Numbered from the stretch's first letter, positions 1 through 9,709 are shown. The stretch is DNA of 64,000 bases from Paragorgia papillata (GCA_035771165.1 JAWNZC010000353.1:477001-541000); one strand, 5' to 3'. Program-made: numbers and translations. Notes: generated from the letters alone by a model not told the origin.

Positions 1-1192
1 AAAACCAATATGATATTAAATATTTTCCAGAATCATGGGTTGATGTAAATGATAACAAAGTGCTGATGTTATTGCTGTTATCCCAACTACCTGCTTTGTG
101 GTTTGTTTTTCCACTATCTTTTTTGTACTTTATTACCTGCGAAAAAGTTCCAGCTGGTCCTGTGGTTCCTGTAACTCCTCTTAGACCTCTAAGTCCTCTT
201 AACCCAGTTGATCCTTTTCCTCCTGGTAACCCTCGGATTCCTTGGTCTCCTTGGTCTCCTTTGTCTCCTTGGGATCCTTTATCTCCTTTGGTTCCTTGGG
301 GTCCTTGGGGTCCTTGCGAACCTGTGTTACCAGTGGTACCTTTAGCTCCTTGAGGTCCTTGGGTTCCTTGTGGACCTTGGGCTCCTTGTGGACCTTGTGG
401 TCCTGTTGCCCCAGTGTTTCCTTTGTTTCCTTTTGCTCCATCATCACCAGGATCTCCTTTGTCTCCTTTTTGAGCTGCTGTACCTGCTATACCTTTGTCT
501 CCCTTATCCCCTTTGTCTCCTTTGGATCCTTTGGAGCCTTGGGTTCCATGGTCTCCTTTATCTCCTTTGGTTCCTGCTGCTCCTGTTGCACCTGCTAAAC
601 CCCTGTCTCCTCTGTCTCCTTTAAGTCCTTGGGGTCCTCTAATACCAGTATCTCCTTTGTCTCCTTTGGAACCTGTTAGTCCTTTATCTCCTTTGTCTCC
701 TTTATCCCCTTTATCTCCTTTATCTCCTTTATCTCCTTTTTGGTGGGCTGCTGCACCTGCTGCACCTGATGCACCTGTTAAACCCCTGTCTCCTTTGTCT
801 CCTTTGGAACCTGTTAAACCTCGAGGTCCTTGAGATCCTTGGGGTCCTGTGTTACCAGTATCTCCTTTGTCTCCTTTGGAACCTGTTGAACCCTGGGGTC
901 CTGTGTTTCCTTTGTCTCCTTTGTCTCCCTTGTCTCCTTTGGATCCTTTAAAACCTGCTAAACCCTGAATTCCTTGGGTTCCTCTGTCTCCTTGGGAACC
1001 GCGAAGCCCTTCAGAACCTTTGTTTCCTTTATCTCCTTTGTCTCCTTTATCTCCTTTTGGACCTGCTGAACCTTGAGGTCCTTGCGGTCCTGTATCACCT
1101 TGAGGTCCTATATCTCCTTGTGGACCCTGTTCTCCTTCCTTTCCATAACTGGGTAAATCTAGATCTTCGTAATATCCATAGTAGTAGCTCAT
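1..1192 (-). CDS. Collagen-like fibre protein, 3' end outside window
   Basis: An uninterrupted reading frame begins at ATG 1192-1190 and is still open at the window edge (397 codons visible). The protein starts with MSYYYGYYEDLDLP, then runs in Gly-X-Y triplets (mostly GDK, GPQ, GSK, GLT) from about residue 19 to 348, and then enters a non-collagen C-terminal region beginning near GPAGTFSQ, of which about 49 residues are visible. This is the architecture of a trimeric fibre: short tail, collagen shaft, C-terminal head. There is no signal peptide and no intron, unlike host fibrillar collagens. The next gene starts only 6 bp after this start codon and shares the N-terminal tail. I infer a virion fibre or surface protein of a Polinton/adintovirus-like element. 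A bacterial-type or host collagen-like protein is the alternative. The frame is certain, the assignment is not. Confidence 0.8.
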   Translation of the reverse strand, partial: MSYYYGYYEDLDLPSYGKEGEQGPQGDIGPQGDTGPQGPQGSAGPKGDKGDKGDKGNKGSEGLRGSQGDRGTQGIQGLAGFKGSKGDKGDKGDKGNTGPQGSTGSKGDKGDTGNTGPQGSQGPRGLTGSKGDKGDRGLTGASGAAGAAAHQKGDKGDKGDKGDKGDKGDKGLTGSKGDKGDTGIRGPQGLKGDRGDRGLAGATGAAGTKGDKGDHGTQGSKGSKGDKGDKGDKGIAGTAAQKGDKGDPGDDGAKGNKGNTGATGPQGPQGAQGPQGTQGPQGAKGTTGNTGSQGPQGPQGTKGDKGSQGDKGDQGDQGIRGLPGGKGSTGLRGLRGLRGVTGTTGPAGTFSQVIKYKKDSGKTNHKAGSWDNSNNISTLLSFTSTHDSGKYLISYWF

Positions 1193-1198
1193 GTTTAT

Positions 1199-1945
1199 TT
1201 ATGTAAAGTTTCCATATTCTTTCATCATATCCTTATTAATTTTTACAATCTCAGCTGGGAGTAATGGTCCATGAATAATTTTAATCCCATATATTTTTCC
1301 TTTCAGTTGGTAATTGGCTGAAGGGGGACCACTCAAACAAAAAATACCATTTAGATATATCATTCCTCCAGTTCCCAACCAATGGCATGATATAATGTGT
1401 TTGCTAAGAATGCTGTGGGAGACATTCATATCTATAGTTTTTTCAGTGCTTTCTCTTATAGCACCAACTATTAATTTGGAGTAAGAGTAGGATTTAAAGC
1501 TAAGAAATTTATCATAATTACCATTATCATTCCCAATAAGATAACACCAAGGCCCAGAAACCGATGTGTCGACTACCGTGCAAACAACAAAAACAGAAAC
1601 ATCATTAAACTGCATTTCAGTGTTGCAAAAACACATGTAGTTGCCTCCCTTGTTCTCAATGTAATCTTTGCCTGGACCAATGGCATCTGAACCAAATGTT
1701 GGGGCCTTGGTTTTATCATCCTGCCATAAAACAGAATTTCCGCTCCGTGCTTGGGTTAACCTTTTTTCAGAGTTAACAGTCTCAAAGGTTTTATCAGCAG
1801 TTGTCAAGTTAATATCAAAAACAGTTTTGTAGTTTCCTTGGATGCCCAAATTTTTTATTTTCTTCTCAATGTCTTTAATTCTCTTTTCTGTATCATCATG
1901 TTGTACAATATGCTGGCGTCTGCCATAGCCATAGAAGTAACTCAT
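1199..1945 (-). CDS. Fibre-like protein with coiled coil and LamG/lectin-like head
   Basis: Intact 248-residue intronless frame. The N-terminus MSYFYGYGRRQ repeats the tail of the collagen-like gene downstream (MSYYYGYYED). Residues about 17-33 (DDTEKRIKDIEKKIKNL) have a short heptad pattern suited to trimerisation. Residues about 45-245 look like a beta-sandwich of the concanavalin/LamG type (conserved pieces GNYMCFCNTEMQF, GPWCYLIGND, HWLGTGGMIYLNG, and a C-terminal IYGIKIIHGPLLPAEIVKIN). LamG-like heads often bind glycans. Together with the neighbour this reads as a pair of alternative fibres sharing one anchoring tail. There is no signal peptide. Function is inferred from architecture and context only. 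Confidence 0.75.
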   Translation of the reverse strand: MSYFYGYGRRQHIVQHDDTEKRIKDIEKKIKNLGIQGNYKTVFDINLTTADKTFETVNSEKRLTQARSGNSVLWQDDKTKAPTFGSDAIGPGKDYIENKGGNYMCFCNTEMQFNDVSVFVVCTVVDTSVSGPWCYLIGNDNGNYDKFLSFKSYSYSKLIVGAIRESTEKTIDMNVSHSILSKHIISCHWLGTGGMIYLNGIFCLSGPPSANYQLKGKIYGIKIIHGPLLPAEIVKINKDMMKEYGNFT

Positions 1946-2005
1946 TGTTTATTTTAGGGTTTAAATTCCTATTCAAAAAGAATAGGAAATTGCAAAGCAA
2001 AAATT

Positions 2006-2272
2006 TTAGAAATTTTTTAATCTTTTTCCATGAATTTTTTTAAAATGGGAAAGTAGTTCCTTTTCTGTTTTAAAGGATTTTAAGCATTCTCCACATTTTA
2101 TTTTACAATTCTTCATTTCTAAAGTTTTTCCATGGACAGCCTTTTTATGAAGTCTTAGTGTTGTTTCTAAACTTGTTTCAAATTTACACTCTCCACAAAT
2201 ATGTTTTAAACTAATTGGTTTCCTGGCAATAAATTTACCTTTTTGTATCATAGTGGACATTCTTCTATTCAT
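2006..2272 (-). CDS. Small protein with two C2H2 zinc fingers
   Basis: Intact 88-residue frame with two clear C2H2 fingers: CGECKFETSLETTLRLHKKAVH (residues about 26-47) and CGECLKSFKTEKELLSHFKKIH (about 61-82), both spaced C-x2-C-x12-H-x4-H. The rest is short and basic. It lies 60 bp upstream of the fibre-like gene and 43 bp downstream of the unknown gene, all on one strand, like a compact viral transcription unit. Small zinc-finger proteins are common accessory genes of large DNA viruses and Polintons. The role (DNA binding, host or viral regulation) is inferred. Confidence 0.75.
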   Translation of the reverse strand: MNRRMSTMIQKGKFIARKPISLKHICGECKFETSLETTLRLHKKAVHGKTLEMKNCKIKCGECLKSFKTEKELLSHFKKIHGKRLKNF

Positions 2273-2315
2273 TCTCTTTTATTTTTATTTTTGGTTTTAA
2301 AACCAAATGTCGTTT

Positions 2316-2843
2316 TTACAAAAGATTTCTACATATGTAGCGAACCACATCCTCGGGTGTGGTATCTCTACCATATATTTTAAATAAATTTTTATATGCT
2401 ATTTTTATCATTTCCGTTGGTATTACTCCTTGAAAATTTTGTCTTTTTTTGTAAGGAATAACAACAAGGTTATTCCTTGAAAGCAGTTTCCTTCTCCTAA
2501 ATTTTACAGAAATCATTCTATTGTCAACAAAATAGTATTTGTCAAATTTTTCGTGGTAAACAAGTTTACAAGTTTCAAACAACTCTGTTATCAACATTTC
2601 AAACATGGATGTTAATGCATGCAAAAGAGCTGCTTTTTGTGGATGTTTCTCTATTGCTTTTAAAAATTCATAAATTTTTTTAGTAGTAGTTTTAAATTTT
2701 TTGTTGTTAAATAGTAGCGTTTTTCGGACGTAAAAAATATGGAGATCATAGAAAACAAGCCTAAAGGTTTTAAATGGTGGAATGTTGTTTACTGCAATAT
2801 TTTGAATTTTATATATAGTTTTTGTTATTTCTTTACAAACCAT
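2316..2843 (-). CDS. Unrecognised 175-residue basic protein of virus-like cluster
   Basis: Intact intronless frame starting MVCKEITKTIYK and ending VVRYICRNLL. It is rich in Lys/Phe/Tyr, has a predicted helical middle (KIYEFLKAIEKHPQKAALLHAL) and a basic patch VKFRRRKLLSRN. No signal peptide or membrane segment is evident, and I do not recognise a family. It is the most upstream gene of the minus-strand cluster. Just upstream the sequence turns into a C-rich repeat, which may be the terminal repeat of the element. An alternative start is possible because upstream in-frame sequence is low complexity. The long frame in AT-rich DNA and the tight spacing argue that it is a real gene. Confidence 0.6.
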   Translation of the reverse strand: MVCKEITKTIYKIQNIAVNNIPPFKTFRLVFYDLHIFYVRKTLLFNNKKFKTTTKKIYEFLKAIEKHPQKAALLHALTSMFEMLITELFETCKLVYHEKFDKYYFVDNRMISVKFRRRKLLSRNNLVVIPYKKRQNFQGVIPTEMIKIAYKNLFKIYGRDTTPEDVVRYICRNLL

Positions 2844-2861
2844 TTTATTATACCCTTCCTT

Positions 2862-3120
2862 TTATTTATTCTCCCCCAAACCCCTTCTAAAATCTCCCCC
2901 AAATTCTCCCCAAAATCTTCCCAAAATCCTCCCCAAAATCCTTTTAAAAAATCTCCCCCAAAACCCCCCTGAAAAATCTTCTAAAACCCTTTTTAAAATT
3001 CTCCCCAAAACCCTTCGGACCCCTTCAAAAAAAATCTTCGGAAAATTCTTCGGATCCCTTCGGACCCCTTCGGAAACCATTCGGAAAAATCTTTGCCTTT
3101 GCCTGGATCCCCTGCCCCTC
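2862..3120. repeat. C-rich low-complexity repeat, possible terminal repeat
   Basis: Degenerate tandem units of the type CTCCCCAAAAT and CCTTCGGACCCCTTCGG. It abuts the upstream end of the virus-like gene cluster. Frames through it are low-complexity shadows. Confidence 0.7.
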
Positions 3121-3675
3121 CCCCCTCAGTTGGTAAAAATGTTTTATAAATTCTTTGCATTCCTTTGGCAGCGCGAGCGAAGCGAGGCCGACCGAGCGAA
3201 GCGAGGAAGGCCTTGCTTGGCCAACACCCCCCTGGTTTTACTGGCCGCCATCTTGGATTTCAAAACTGTCCCAGAACCCGCCTTTTTACCTACTATCGTG
3301 AAACACTTTGAAAAATCGCAGAAGTGTATTCGTTTATGTTGGCTCAATTAACCCCGTATTTAACAAAAATAACCATAGAAGACCACTGTAAATATAACTA
3401 AAAGAACATTTACTAACCTTGCGAACAATGATGTCTTTCAATAAAGCGATGATTACGAAGGATTCGAAATGAAAGTTCAGGCTGGAACAAAGCAACTCAA
3501 CGACAACAGAGCGGGAAGGGAAGTAATGTCAGATTCAAACAAAGTCACTATGCTCGCGATGCCAACTGGGAACGAGACACTACGCATGCGCACTGCTACT
3601 AGTACCCAGGCCTCTGACCGATGGCAACTGTCCATTTATCAATTTATCAGCGTTTCAGAGTCTAACCACTGTGGT
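3121..3675. other. No gene seen; GC-rich patch
   Basis: Contains a short repetitive patch around 3169-3208 built from GCGAGCGAAGCGAGG-like units. No frame here has coding character. Confidence 0.5.
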
Positions 3676-3757
3676 CTAACATAACATAACATAACTAACA
3701 TAACATAACATAACATAACATAACATAACATAACATAACATAACATAACATAACATA
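3676..3757. repeat. (ATAAC)n pentanucleotide microsatellite
   Basis: About sixteen near-perfect ATAAC units with one short interruption. Confidence 0.95.
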
Positions 3758-3937
3758 AGAGAGAAACTACCAATAGACGGTCTAGACATGATCGAAAGCA
3801 CTTTAATATTTTACTATATTCCTGATTCATGATGGTATTTTTTGTTTGAAATCATTTGGCAATTTTTTAATATGAGTTAGCGTACCAGTACTGCTTTCTT
3901 CAACTACAGTAGTTCATCGGGGTCCGGGATGAGAAGA

Positions 3938-4012
3938 GGGATTTAGACACAAAAACATGCCACGATATGCGGGTATTTAGCATTGTTTAGTTGTTTGTTG
4001 TGTCTAAATCCC
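3938..4012. repeat. Short foldback with 15 bp arms
   Basis: GGGATTTAGACACAA at 3938-3952 is the exact reverse complement of 3998-4012. Weaker complementarity continues outward (CCGGG near both ends). It is probably a small MITE or its remnant. Confidence 0.75.
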
Positions 4013-4138
4013 GGTCTTCCCCGGGTCTGGGCGTGCGGGGATTCCACTGACTTGTGCATTAATCAACGTCTAATATTTCAAATCAATCTTGCAATAACCG
4101 ATCGAGTTCTGTATTGGAATATCGATCGGCGGTTAGAG

Positions 4139-4173
4139 AGGCCCTTCGTCAGAGAGAAACTGACGAAGGGCCT
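4139..4173. repeat. Perfect 14 bp hairpin
   Basis: AGGCCCTTCGTCAG (4139-4152) and its exact reverse complement (4160-4173) are separated by a 7 nt loop. Confidence 0.85.
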
Positions 4174-5361
4174 TCGCTCGAGACGTTAGACTCCTATACG
4201 TTCTCTGTTTCGGCAGTATATCTAATCTTACTATATTTCGATTGCGCGCTGTTTAACAAACGTTGTATGACGTTGCAGAATGAAACGTACGGCAAACGTT
4301 GCCTGCGCGTTGCGGCCAACCCTTTTACAAACATGCTTTCAGAAGATTGTCGAGAGCATTAGTCTAAGGTTCGGCAGTGAAGTTTCACAACAAAGGCTGT
4401 CTCATACCGAAAATGTCTCTCTAAGAGTTAATTTGAAAAGTTTTTCTTTCCATTTAGAACGTTAGAAGACGTTACGTCAACGTAGTGATACAACGTAAAA
4501 TGACAACATTACCACAACGTTTGTGTAACGTTCACCCACCTTACCTGTAACTCGATCCTCCGGCACTGAGAAAAACAATGTTGTGGTAAAGTTGTGGCAA
4601 AGTTAGGTCGGACCTAACCAAACCACAACCTAATTACAACGTTAGACTTACGTAGTGTGCTAGCTGGGCCGTGCCTAATCGGCTTTTTTCTTCGTGCTCA
4701 CTCACGTGTACACGTGTACTTGTGTACTTTTTTGGCCTTTATTTTTTTTTCCGAATCTAGATGTACATCTCACCATAAATGTCGTCGTACACCATCTCGA
4801 GGACAAAAATCTCGGTCGGACGAACCGGATAACCGAGGTCAACGACACGATGGACACAAGCGAAGGCGGGAAAATTACCTTGACTCTAACTTAACGAGGA
4901 CACTTTGACTAAAATTCTCAAGGGTGTCAATGTTATGAAGAAACAGTTTGTGGCCTCATGGACAACTCGTGTAACCGACATTGAGTCCAAAATAAATGAA
5001 ATCTCTGGCACAACGTCCCACTATTCTGGCGAATTCGACTATGATCAACCCGAACTCGCCGAAGGAATTCTATAATTTTTCTATCAACAATCCTGCCATT
5101 GAGACACCTTTAGCTGGCTCTTTCTATCTTTAGACGGCGTTGAGCCGACAAATATGAACAAAAACGCTAACACGAGCATTGCTTAACAAGGAACTTCCTG
5201 TTAGTTCTTTGATCTTAACGCTGGGTAATAGAACGAATTGAGTCGTGCTATTAATGCCAAATCATACTCGTGATTAACAAATCAACCTTCCGCATCGCAG
5301 TCGGTCGATTTTGTAATCACTCATATGACTTTGGATTACTAGCACTCCTCGTCGTTCTATT
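4174..5361. other. Repeat-like DNA rich in AACGTT, plus weak coding relic
   Basis: 4260-4650 contains many ACAACGTT/AACGTT palindromes typical of a MITE family, without clear ends. In 4893-5073 one plus frame reads NEDTLTKILKGVNVMKKQF and on to SGEFDYDQPEL, resembling a decayed retroelement ORF. It is too short to assign. Confidence 0.35.
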
Positions 5362-5669
5362 CATAGTTAATAGAAAATATACATGGTTTGGAAACCCGGC
5401 AAACTTCAAAGCGGTCAACAATCAAGCTACAATTCATGTTGAAAGGTACATGAAGGTGCCAAATCCTTTGTTTTAGGTTTATTAATATTTAAACAGTACG
5501 GTTGAGTAATTGAACCCAAACGTTGCTATTGGATGATTGCTTCATTAAACAGAAAACACAATATGTTCAGTAACCGTGAAAGTGAAAAAATTTCCATAAA
5601 CCTGAACAAAAACACAAAATAATGACTTTTGTTTAGCTTCCAAACCATGTATATTTTCTATTAACTATG
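5362..5669. mobile_element. MITE, 308 bp, 31 bp perfect terminal inverted repeats
   Basis: 5362-5392 (beginning CATAGTTAATAGAAAATATA) is the reverse complement of 5639-5669. The interior has no convincing coding frame. A hairpin (ATTAATTGCACTCT with its near-perfect complement, 5682-5713) lies just outside the right end. Confidence 0.8.
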
Positions 5670-5915
5670 TTCTATTACGCCATTAATTGCACTCTGGAGA
5701 GTGCAAATTAATATTACCATGGTAACAGAGGTAAAATTCAAAATGACGGTATATTTTGAATTATAGCATAGATGTAATACAACGGCGTTTCTGATTGGCT
5801 ACCGTGCGTGCTCCATAACTCGATGGAGCACGGCAATTTCAAGCGCGGGAAAACGTTTTCAAACCAAAATTTTCAAGAAAATTTTTTTTTAATTATTAAA
5901 ACTACTTCTTAAAAA
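5670..5915 (+). promoter_or_regulatory. Upstream region of the 5916 gene
   Basis: Contains a reverse CCAAT box (TGATTGGCTA near 5790), a GC-rich palindromic stretch with GTGCTCC / GGAGCAC, and an AT-rich leader directly before the start codon. Promoter role is inferred from position. Confidence 0.3.
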
Positions 5916-6540
5916 ATGGAAAACGATAACACGAGACAAGACTACGAGTGGGAAACAGATTTTGAACCTTCGTTCCTGCTGAACTTTGGTGAGGAAGAAT
6001 ATGTAAGCTTAGTTGACAACGAAAATAACGAAACCGCTCGGCAGCCGAAACGCTTCGCTACATTGTCCAACGAAGAGATGGATAGAATTTTAGAAGAAAA
6101 GCACTTGGTCAAAACAAAACGAACAACAAATTGGTCCGTGGCAACATTTAAAGGTAGGTAGAGCCCATTGAATATATTTAAGATATTATAAAGAAATTAT
6201 ACACAGACTTAAAAAAACAACAAAAAATGACCGGGAAGAACTCGGAAGAACTTTCCCTGGCATTTAATTTATTTAAAGCTTTACTGTAATATATCGACCA
6301 AATATATGAAAACACTGCATGTAGAAAGAATATTAACAATGTAATAAATACCTATACATTCTCTCAAACTGTCTGTTACCTTTTCTTTCTTAAAAAAACT
6401 CAGCTTGGGCCAAAGAAAAACACATCACTACTCCCATGGAGAACATGACAATTGGGCAACTCGACGCCAATCTGAAGCGGTTCTACGCAGAGGCGAGGAC
6501 AAAAACTGGGGAAACTTACAGCAAGTCCACTCTTAAAGCG
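5916..6540 (+). pseudogene. ZMYM2/QRICH1-like (Crypton-recombinase-derived) gene, first two exons, truncated
   Basis: Exon 1 is 5916-6153 (ATG in AAAAATGG context) and ends AAAG|GTAGGT. The intron 6154-6403 ends in a pyrimidine tract and ACTCAG, and exon 2 begins at 6404. The joined frame has the pattern of the N-terminal core-binding region of ZMYM2/QRICH1/KIAA1958-type proteins, which descend from Crypton tyrosine recombinases: KRFATLSNEEMDRILEEKH in exon 1, then TIGQLDANLKRFYAEARTKTG and YSKSTLK in exon 2. The family normally continues with an arginine-rich helix and a C-terminal recombinase-like domain. Here the frame is lost at about 6540, where Penelope-like sequence begins. Family assignment rests on motif memory; the splice sites are well formed. 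Confidence 0.55.
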
Positions 6541-7191
6541 CCCGAGAAGCAGAAACATAATATGGTTCAACACGCCTTACAGCGCCAACGTTGCTACTAA
6601 CGTCGGTCACAGATTCCTGCAGACGATTGACGAATGCTTCCCGCAGAACCACCCTCTACGCCAAATATTCAACAAGAACACCCTGAAGTTAAGCTATAGC
6701 TGCATGACCAACATGCAAAATTTTATCTCAGCGCACAACAAGTCTTTGCTTCTTAAAGAAAACCAAAGCAAAAAAACTGCCCACTCTCTGGAATATGCCA
6801 AACAGAAGGGATCGTTTACAAAGCCACAGTCACAAGAGAAGACAACGGGGAAGAAAAAACCTATGTCGGACTCACTGAGGGCACATTCAAGACAAGATAC
6901 CTCAACCACACCAGCTCTTTCAGAAATCCGAAACGCAAGCATGCCACTGAACTTAGTAAATATGTGTGGAACTTAAAAGAGCCAGATGTCCGATACTCGA
7001 TCAAATGAAAAATAATAAAGCAATGTAGGCCCTATTCCAACAAAACCAAGAGATGTAATTTATGCCTGTATGAAAAATTCATTATAATTTACCATCCAGA
7101 ACTAAGCTCACTGAACACTAGGAACGAACTTATATCGACACGTAAACATAGGAAAATAATCAGAATCCAACATATCTATATAATCAGCTAA
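6541..7191 (+). mobile_element. 5'-truncated Penelope-like element with GIY-YIG endonuclease
   Basis: The first frame reads RNIIWFNTPYSANVATNVG from 6551 and IFNKNTLKLSYSCM, the segment between reverse transcriptase and endonuclease in Penelope-like elements. After a frameshift in the A-run at 6769-6776 it continues with NCPLSGIC, GIVYKATV (GIY, 6808-6819), TYVGLTEGTFKTRYLNH (YIG, 6862-6870) and ATELSKYVW, the GIY-YIG nuclease core. A TGA at about 7006 interrupts it, after which the same frame continues with CNLCLYEKF to a stop at 7189-7191. The RT domain is absent, so this is a dead 3' fragment inserted into the gene upstream. Confidence 0.8.
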
Positions 7192-7249
7192 TTATTCATA
7201 ACCCTGTAAATCTAAACCACATACATATTATTGTCATGACGTCACCCGG

Positions 7250-7590
7250 GTCAACTTATATTTAATACATATGATAACTCATTTCATACATAAAATTTAT
7301 TATTTCATAGCTCATTTCATATGTGAAAATATGTTACCTTTTTAAATGTGAAAGTTTCATATGTGATGACTCATTTCACATATGAAAGTTTCATATATGA
7401 AAATGTTCCAATTCCTAACATCCACTTCATATATGAAATTCCCATATGTGAAAATTTCATATATGGAAATTTCATATGTGAACATTTCATATATGGAAAT
7501 TTCATATGTGAAATCGTTCCAATTCCACACATACATTTCACATATGAAATTTTCATATATGAAATGTAATGTGAAATTTCCGTAAGGGTC
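7250..7590. repeat. Array of CATATG-centred palindromes
   Basis: At least twelve copies of TTTCATATGTGAAA or TTTCATATATGAAA lie mostly head to tail, and two are in a 60 bp direct repeat. The right end reads GAAATTTCCGTAAGGG (to 7587), matching the terminus of the 4.7 kb element at 40976-45696. It is probably one end of a related transposon. Confidence 0.75.
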
Positions 7591-8388
7591 ATCAGTAGAA
7601 GTTTTTCCTCAACTGAATTTTTTGCAAAGTGCAGACATGTAACAAAACACCAACTAAACTAATGACGTAACCAATGTAATATAATGTATAGTGGAACGTA
7701 AATCTGTCAGTTGCCCGAAGATCCGGTAAGCGTGAAACTCAGAGTAGCGACTCAGCATTAAACTCAATTATATTTCGCTCTGCCTATAATGGTAATGAGC
7801 GCTCTTGAACCTTACGCCAACTTAGTGACCTTTATGTTACACACTGTTTTTGGTATATATATATATATATGGTAATTATTGTTAGATAACCCTTTTAGTG
7901 AAATATAGTTTTATTCTATTCTAGATCTATAGTTTAGAAATCCGGTAAAGGTCGCGCTAACTGAAATCATAATTAAGAAATCAGATAATAAACGGCACAG
8001 ACAAAAGATAGTTTATTACCACATTTCTTAATTATACATTCAACATGAGCTATTGGCTACTAATATACACCATTATCTAATCTAACATGCACCAATATCA
8101 GCAAGTCCCTCACGAATTCTACTATAATAGACGATTGAGACTCTATTTCATAAACTCATGTATCGTGTTTTACCAGGCGTTACAAACACGTGAGAACAAC
8201 AAAATCAGTCGGCCTATTACTTCGTAATTTTCGACGTTCTCTCGTGTTTGGAAAACATTCTAAAACAATAAAAATCACTCTGCCGGCAGCCTCGTGATTG
8301 ACATTATTCCCTGATGTTATACAAATTCTCGAGAACAATGTTGTCCACTCGTGTTTGTAATTATAAGTAATATCATAAGAAGAGGTGT
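7591..8388. other. No gene seen; small hairpin and (TA)n
   Basis: Short (TA)n at about 7855-7870 and a 13 bp inverted repeat (ATAATTAAGAAAT, 7969-8036). Otherwise featureless AT-rich DNA. Confidence 0.5.
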
Positions 8389-8502
8389 ATTAGCTATTAA
8401 ACGTCCCGATCGATGAGGGTTATTTAGTAAAATTCCCGAGGGCCGTAGGCCCGAGTGATTTTACTAAATGACCCAAATCGAGCGGGACGTTTAATAGCTA
8501 AT
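8389..8502. mobile_element. Foldback MITE with CGAGGGCCGTAGGCCCGAG centre
   Basis: ATTAGCTATTAAACGTCCCG on the left is the reverse complement of the right end; the arms continue inward with mismatches to a GC-rich palindromic centre. The same centre motif occurs in the foldback at 30633-30739. Confidence 0.8.
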
Positions 8503-9128
8503 GCAATTCTTTTTATGCTATTCCGGGTATGATTAGTTCTAATCAGACCTTGTTTGACATCAACGGAGGTAGGATTAGTAAAAATGAATATAATGAGGTA
8601 TATTAGTTAATGGACCTGTGAGAACAAAAGAAATCCCGCAAACATGAACCTACTTGTTTATGAAACATTTCATGAAATTTGCATTGAGGCTTAATGTGAA
8701 AGTCACATTGACGAATGAGAAATTTATATATTCAGAATTCTATAGCATCCGCGCAAGTTATATTGCCCACCGTGCATTTCCTATACCACGTAGCATACTT
8801 GCAAGCTAGGATAAAAACAGCATCGTTTTCATCAGTTACGATTCTACAAACAGTACAACAGTAATGTTATTATTCCCAGACGCAATGTAACAATTTTCAA
8901 ATTAAAATTATAGCTTACTCGATTCGTTAGCACATTAAAGGGGGGGAGCACCCTAATAGCACACGCCAACCGTGCTCCACTTTATTAAAATATTCCTCAT
9001 AAAAATTAACTTTGTCGTATTATGTAAATAGTTAGCAGTTTTAATACGTATTAACTCATGTTCCTGTCCCTGGTTCTCCAGAGGTGATTAAAATCGTCTA
9101 GCGTTTGGCAGAATAAAATACTAAAGAG
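8503..9128. other. No gene seen
   Basis: AT-rich non-coding DNA with a G-rich start of a GTGCTCC-type repeat near 8940-8985 that resembles part of the 5670-5860 region. Confidence 0.4.
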
Positions 9129-9597
9129 CAGTGGCGGCGCCATGGGGTGGACTGGGGTGGACATGTCCACCCCAGTTCTTTTCCAGATCGATTTCTTATT
9201 TTTTCCAAATCCGACACTTTTTAAGATCCTGGCTATATTATTATTTGTCAGTGGCGCTCACGGCTGATAATCACTCCGGCGTTGGTAGGAGAATCGAGAA
9301 CGGTCAGCAGTACTATTGCGTTTCATGAAAGGTTACATAAAGTACGCTCGGTCGCATCCCCTCCGCTGATACGAAGTAGTTAGGGCTCGGGCGAAATTTC
9401 ATAATCGTCCTAAAATGTGTTTTCTTTTGTGCATTTTTTATGACGTTTTATAACCTTTAGAATTCTGTAAAATCACCGCTCAAAGTGCAGGAAATAGCGT
9501 TTCAGGGACTCTAGATTCCAAACTTTTCCGTGGGAGCATGCTCGGACCCCCCTAGAGGTTTGTCCACCCCAGTTGTATCACCCTGGCGCCGCCACTG
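9129..9597. mobile_element. hAT-like non-autonomous element (469 bp)
   Basis: Begins CAGTGGCGGCGCCATGGGG and ends GGCGCCGCCACTG, with a further inner pair (GTCCACCCCAG). Flanks read TAAAGAG before and CAAAGAG after, a 7-8 bp target duplication with one difference. CAG..CTG ends and an 8 bp duplication are hAT characteristics. It has no transposase frame. Its 3' portion (GGAAATAGCGTTTCAGG, GTGGGAGCATG) resembles DNA at 33975-34045. Confidence 0.75.
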
Positions 9598-9647
9598 CAA
9601 AGAGCAATTCTGACATGGGAAAGAGTTAATTTATTTTTATGTTATGT

Positions 9648-9709
9648 TAGCCTGCGTAGCAGGCCTTACTGGATGAGGGGACTGGGAGAGAGCTTAGGAG
9701 TAACGCCTT
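9648..9709 (+). repeat. Dispersed repeat, copy 1 (TAGCCTGCGTAGCAGGC)
   Basis: This 62 bp segment matches the reverse complement of 15829-15891, including TAGCCTGCGTAGCAGGC, GGATGAGGG and the closing AACGCCT. It is probably the end of a repeat family. Confidence 0.75.

Larger units (their letters stand above)
1..3120 (-). mobile_element. Probable Polinton/adintovirus-like element, right part
   Basis: Four intronless genes lie head-to-tail on the minus strand with 6, 60 and 43 bp gaps, followed by a 250 bp C-rich repeat that could be a terminal or subterminal repeat. Density and gene types (two fibre-like proteins, zinc finger, orphan) contrast with the gene-poor remainder. Diagnostic Polinton genes (protein-primed polymerase B, retroviral-type integrase, packaging ATPase, capsid proteins) are not in the window and would have to lie to the left. 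Classification is therefore tentative. Confidence 0.45.

Noticed and set aside
60..951. Plus-strand Pro/Leu/Ser-rich frames
   Set aside because: They are antisense shadows of the Gly-X-Y coding frame on the minus strand.
3130..3351. Frames over the GCGAGCGAAGCGAGG region on both strands
   Set aside because: Overlapping opposite frames caused by a short repeat; no homology or splice context.
5270..5476. 68-codon frame overlapping the 5362-5669 MITE
   Set aside because: Half of it is the terminal inverted repeat; no coding evidence.
7250..7590. CRISPR-like array of palindromic repeats
   Set aside because: Eukaryotic context, no constant-length unique spacers, no cas genes; fits transposon subterminal repeats.
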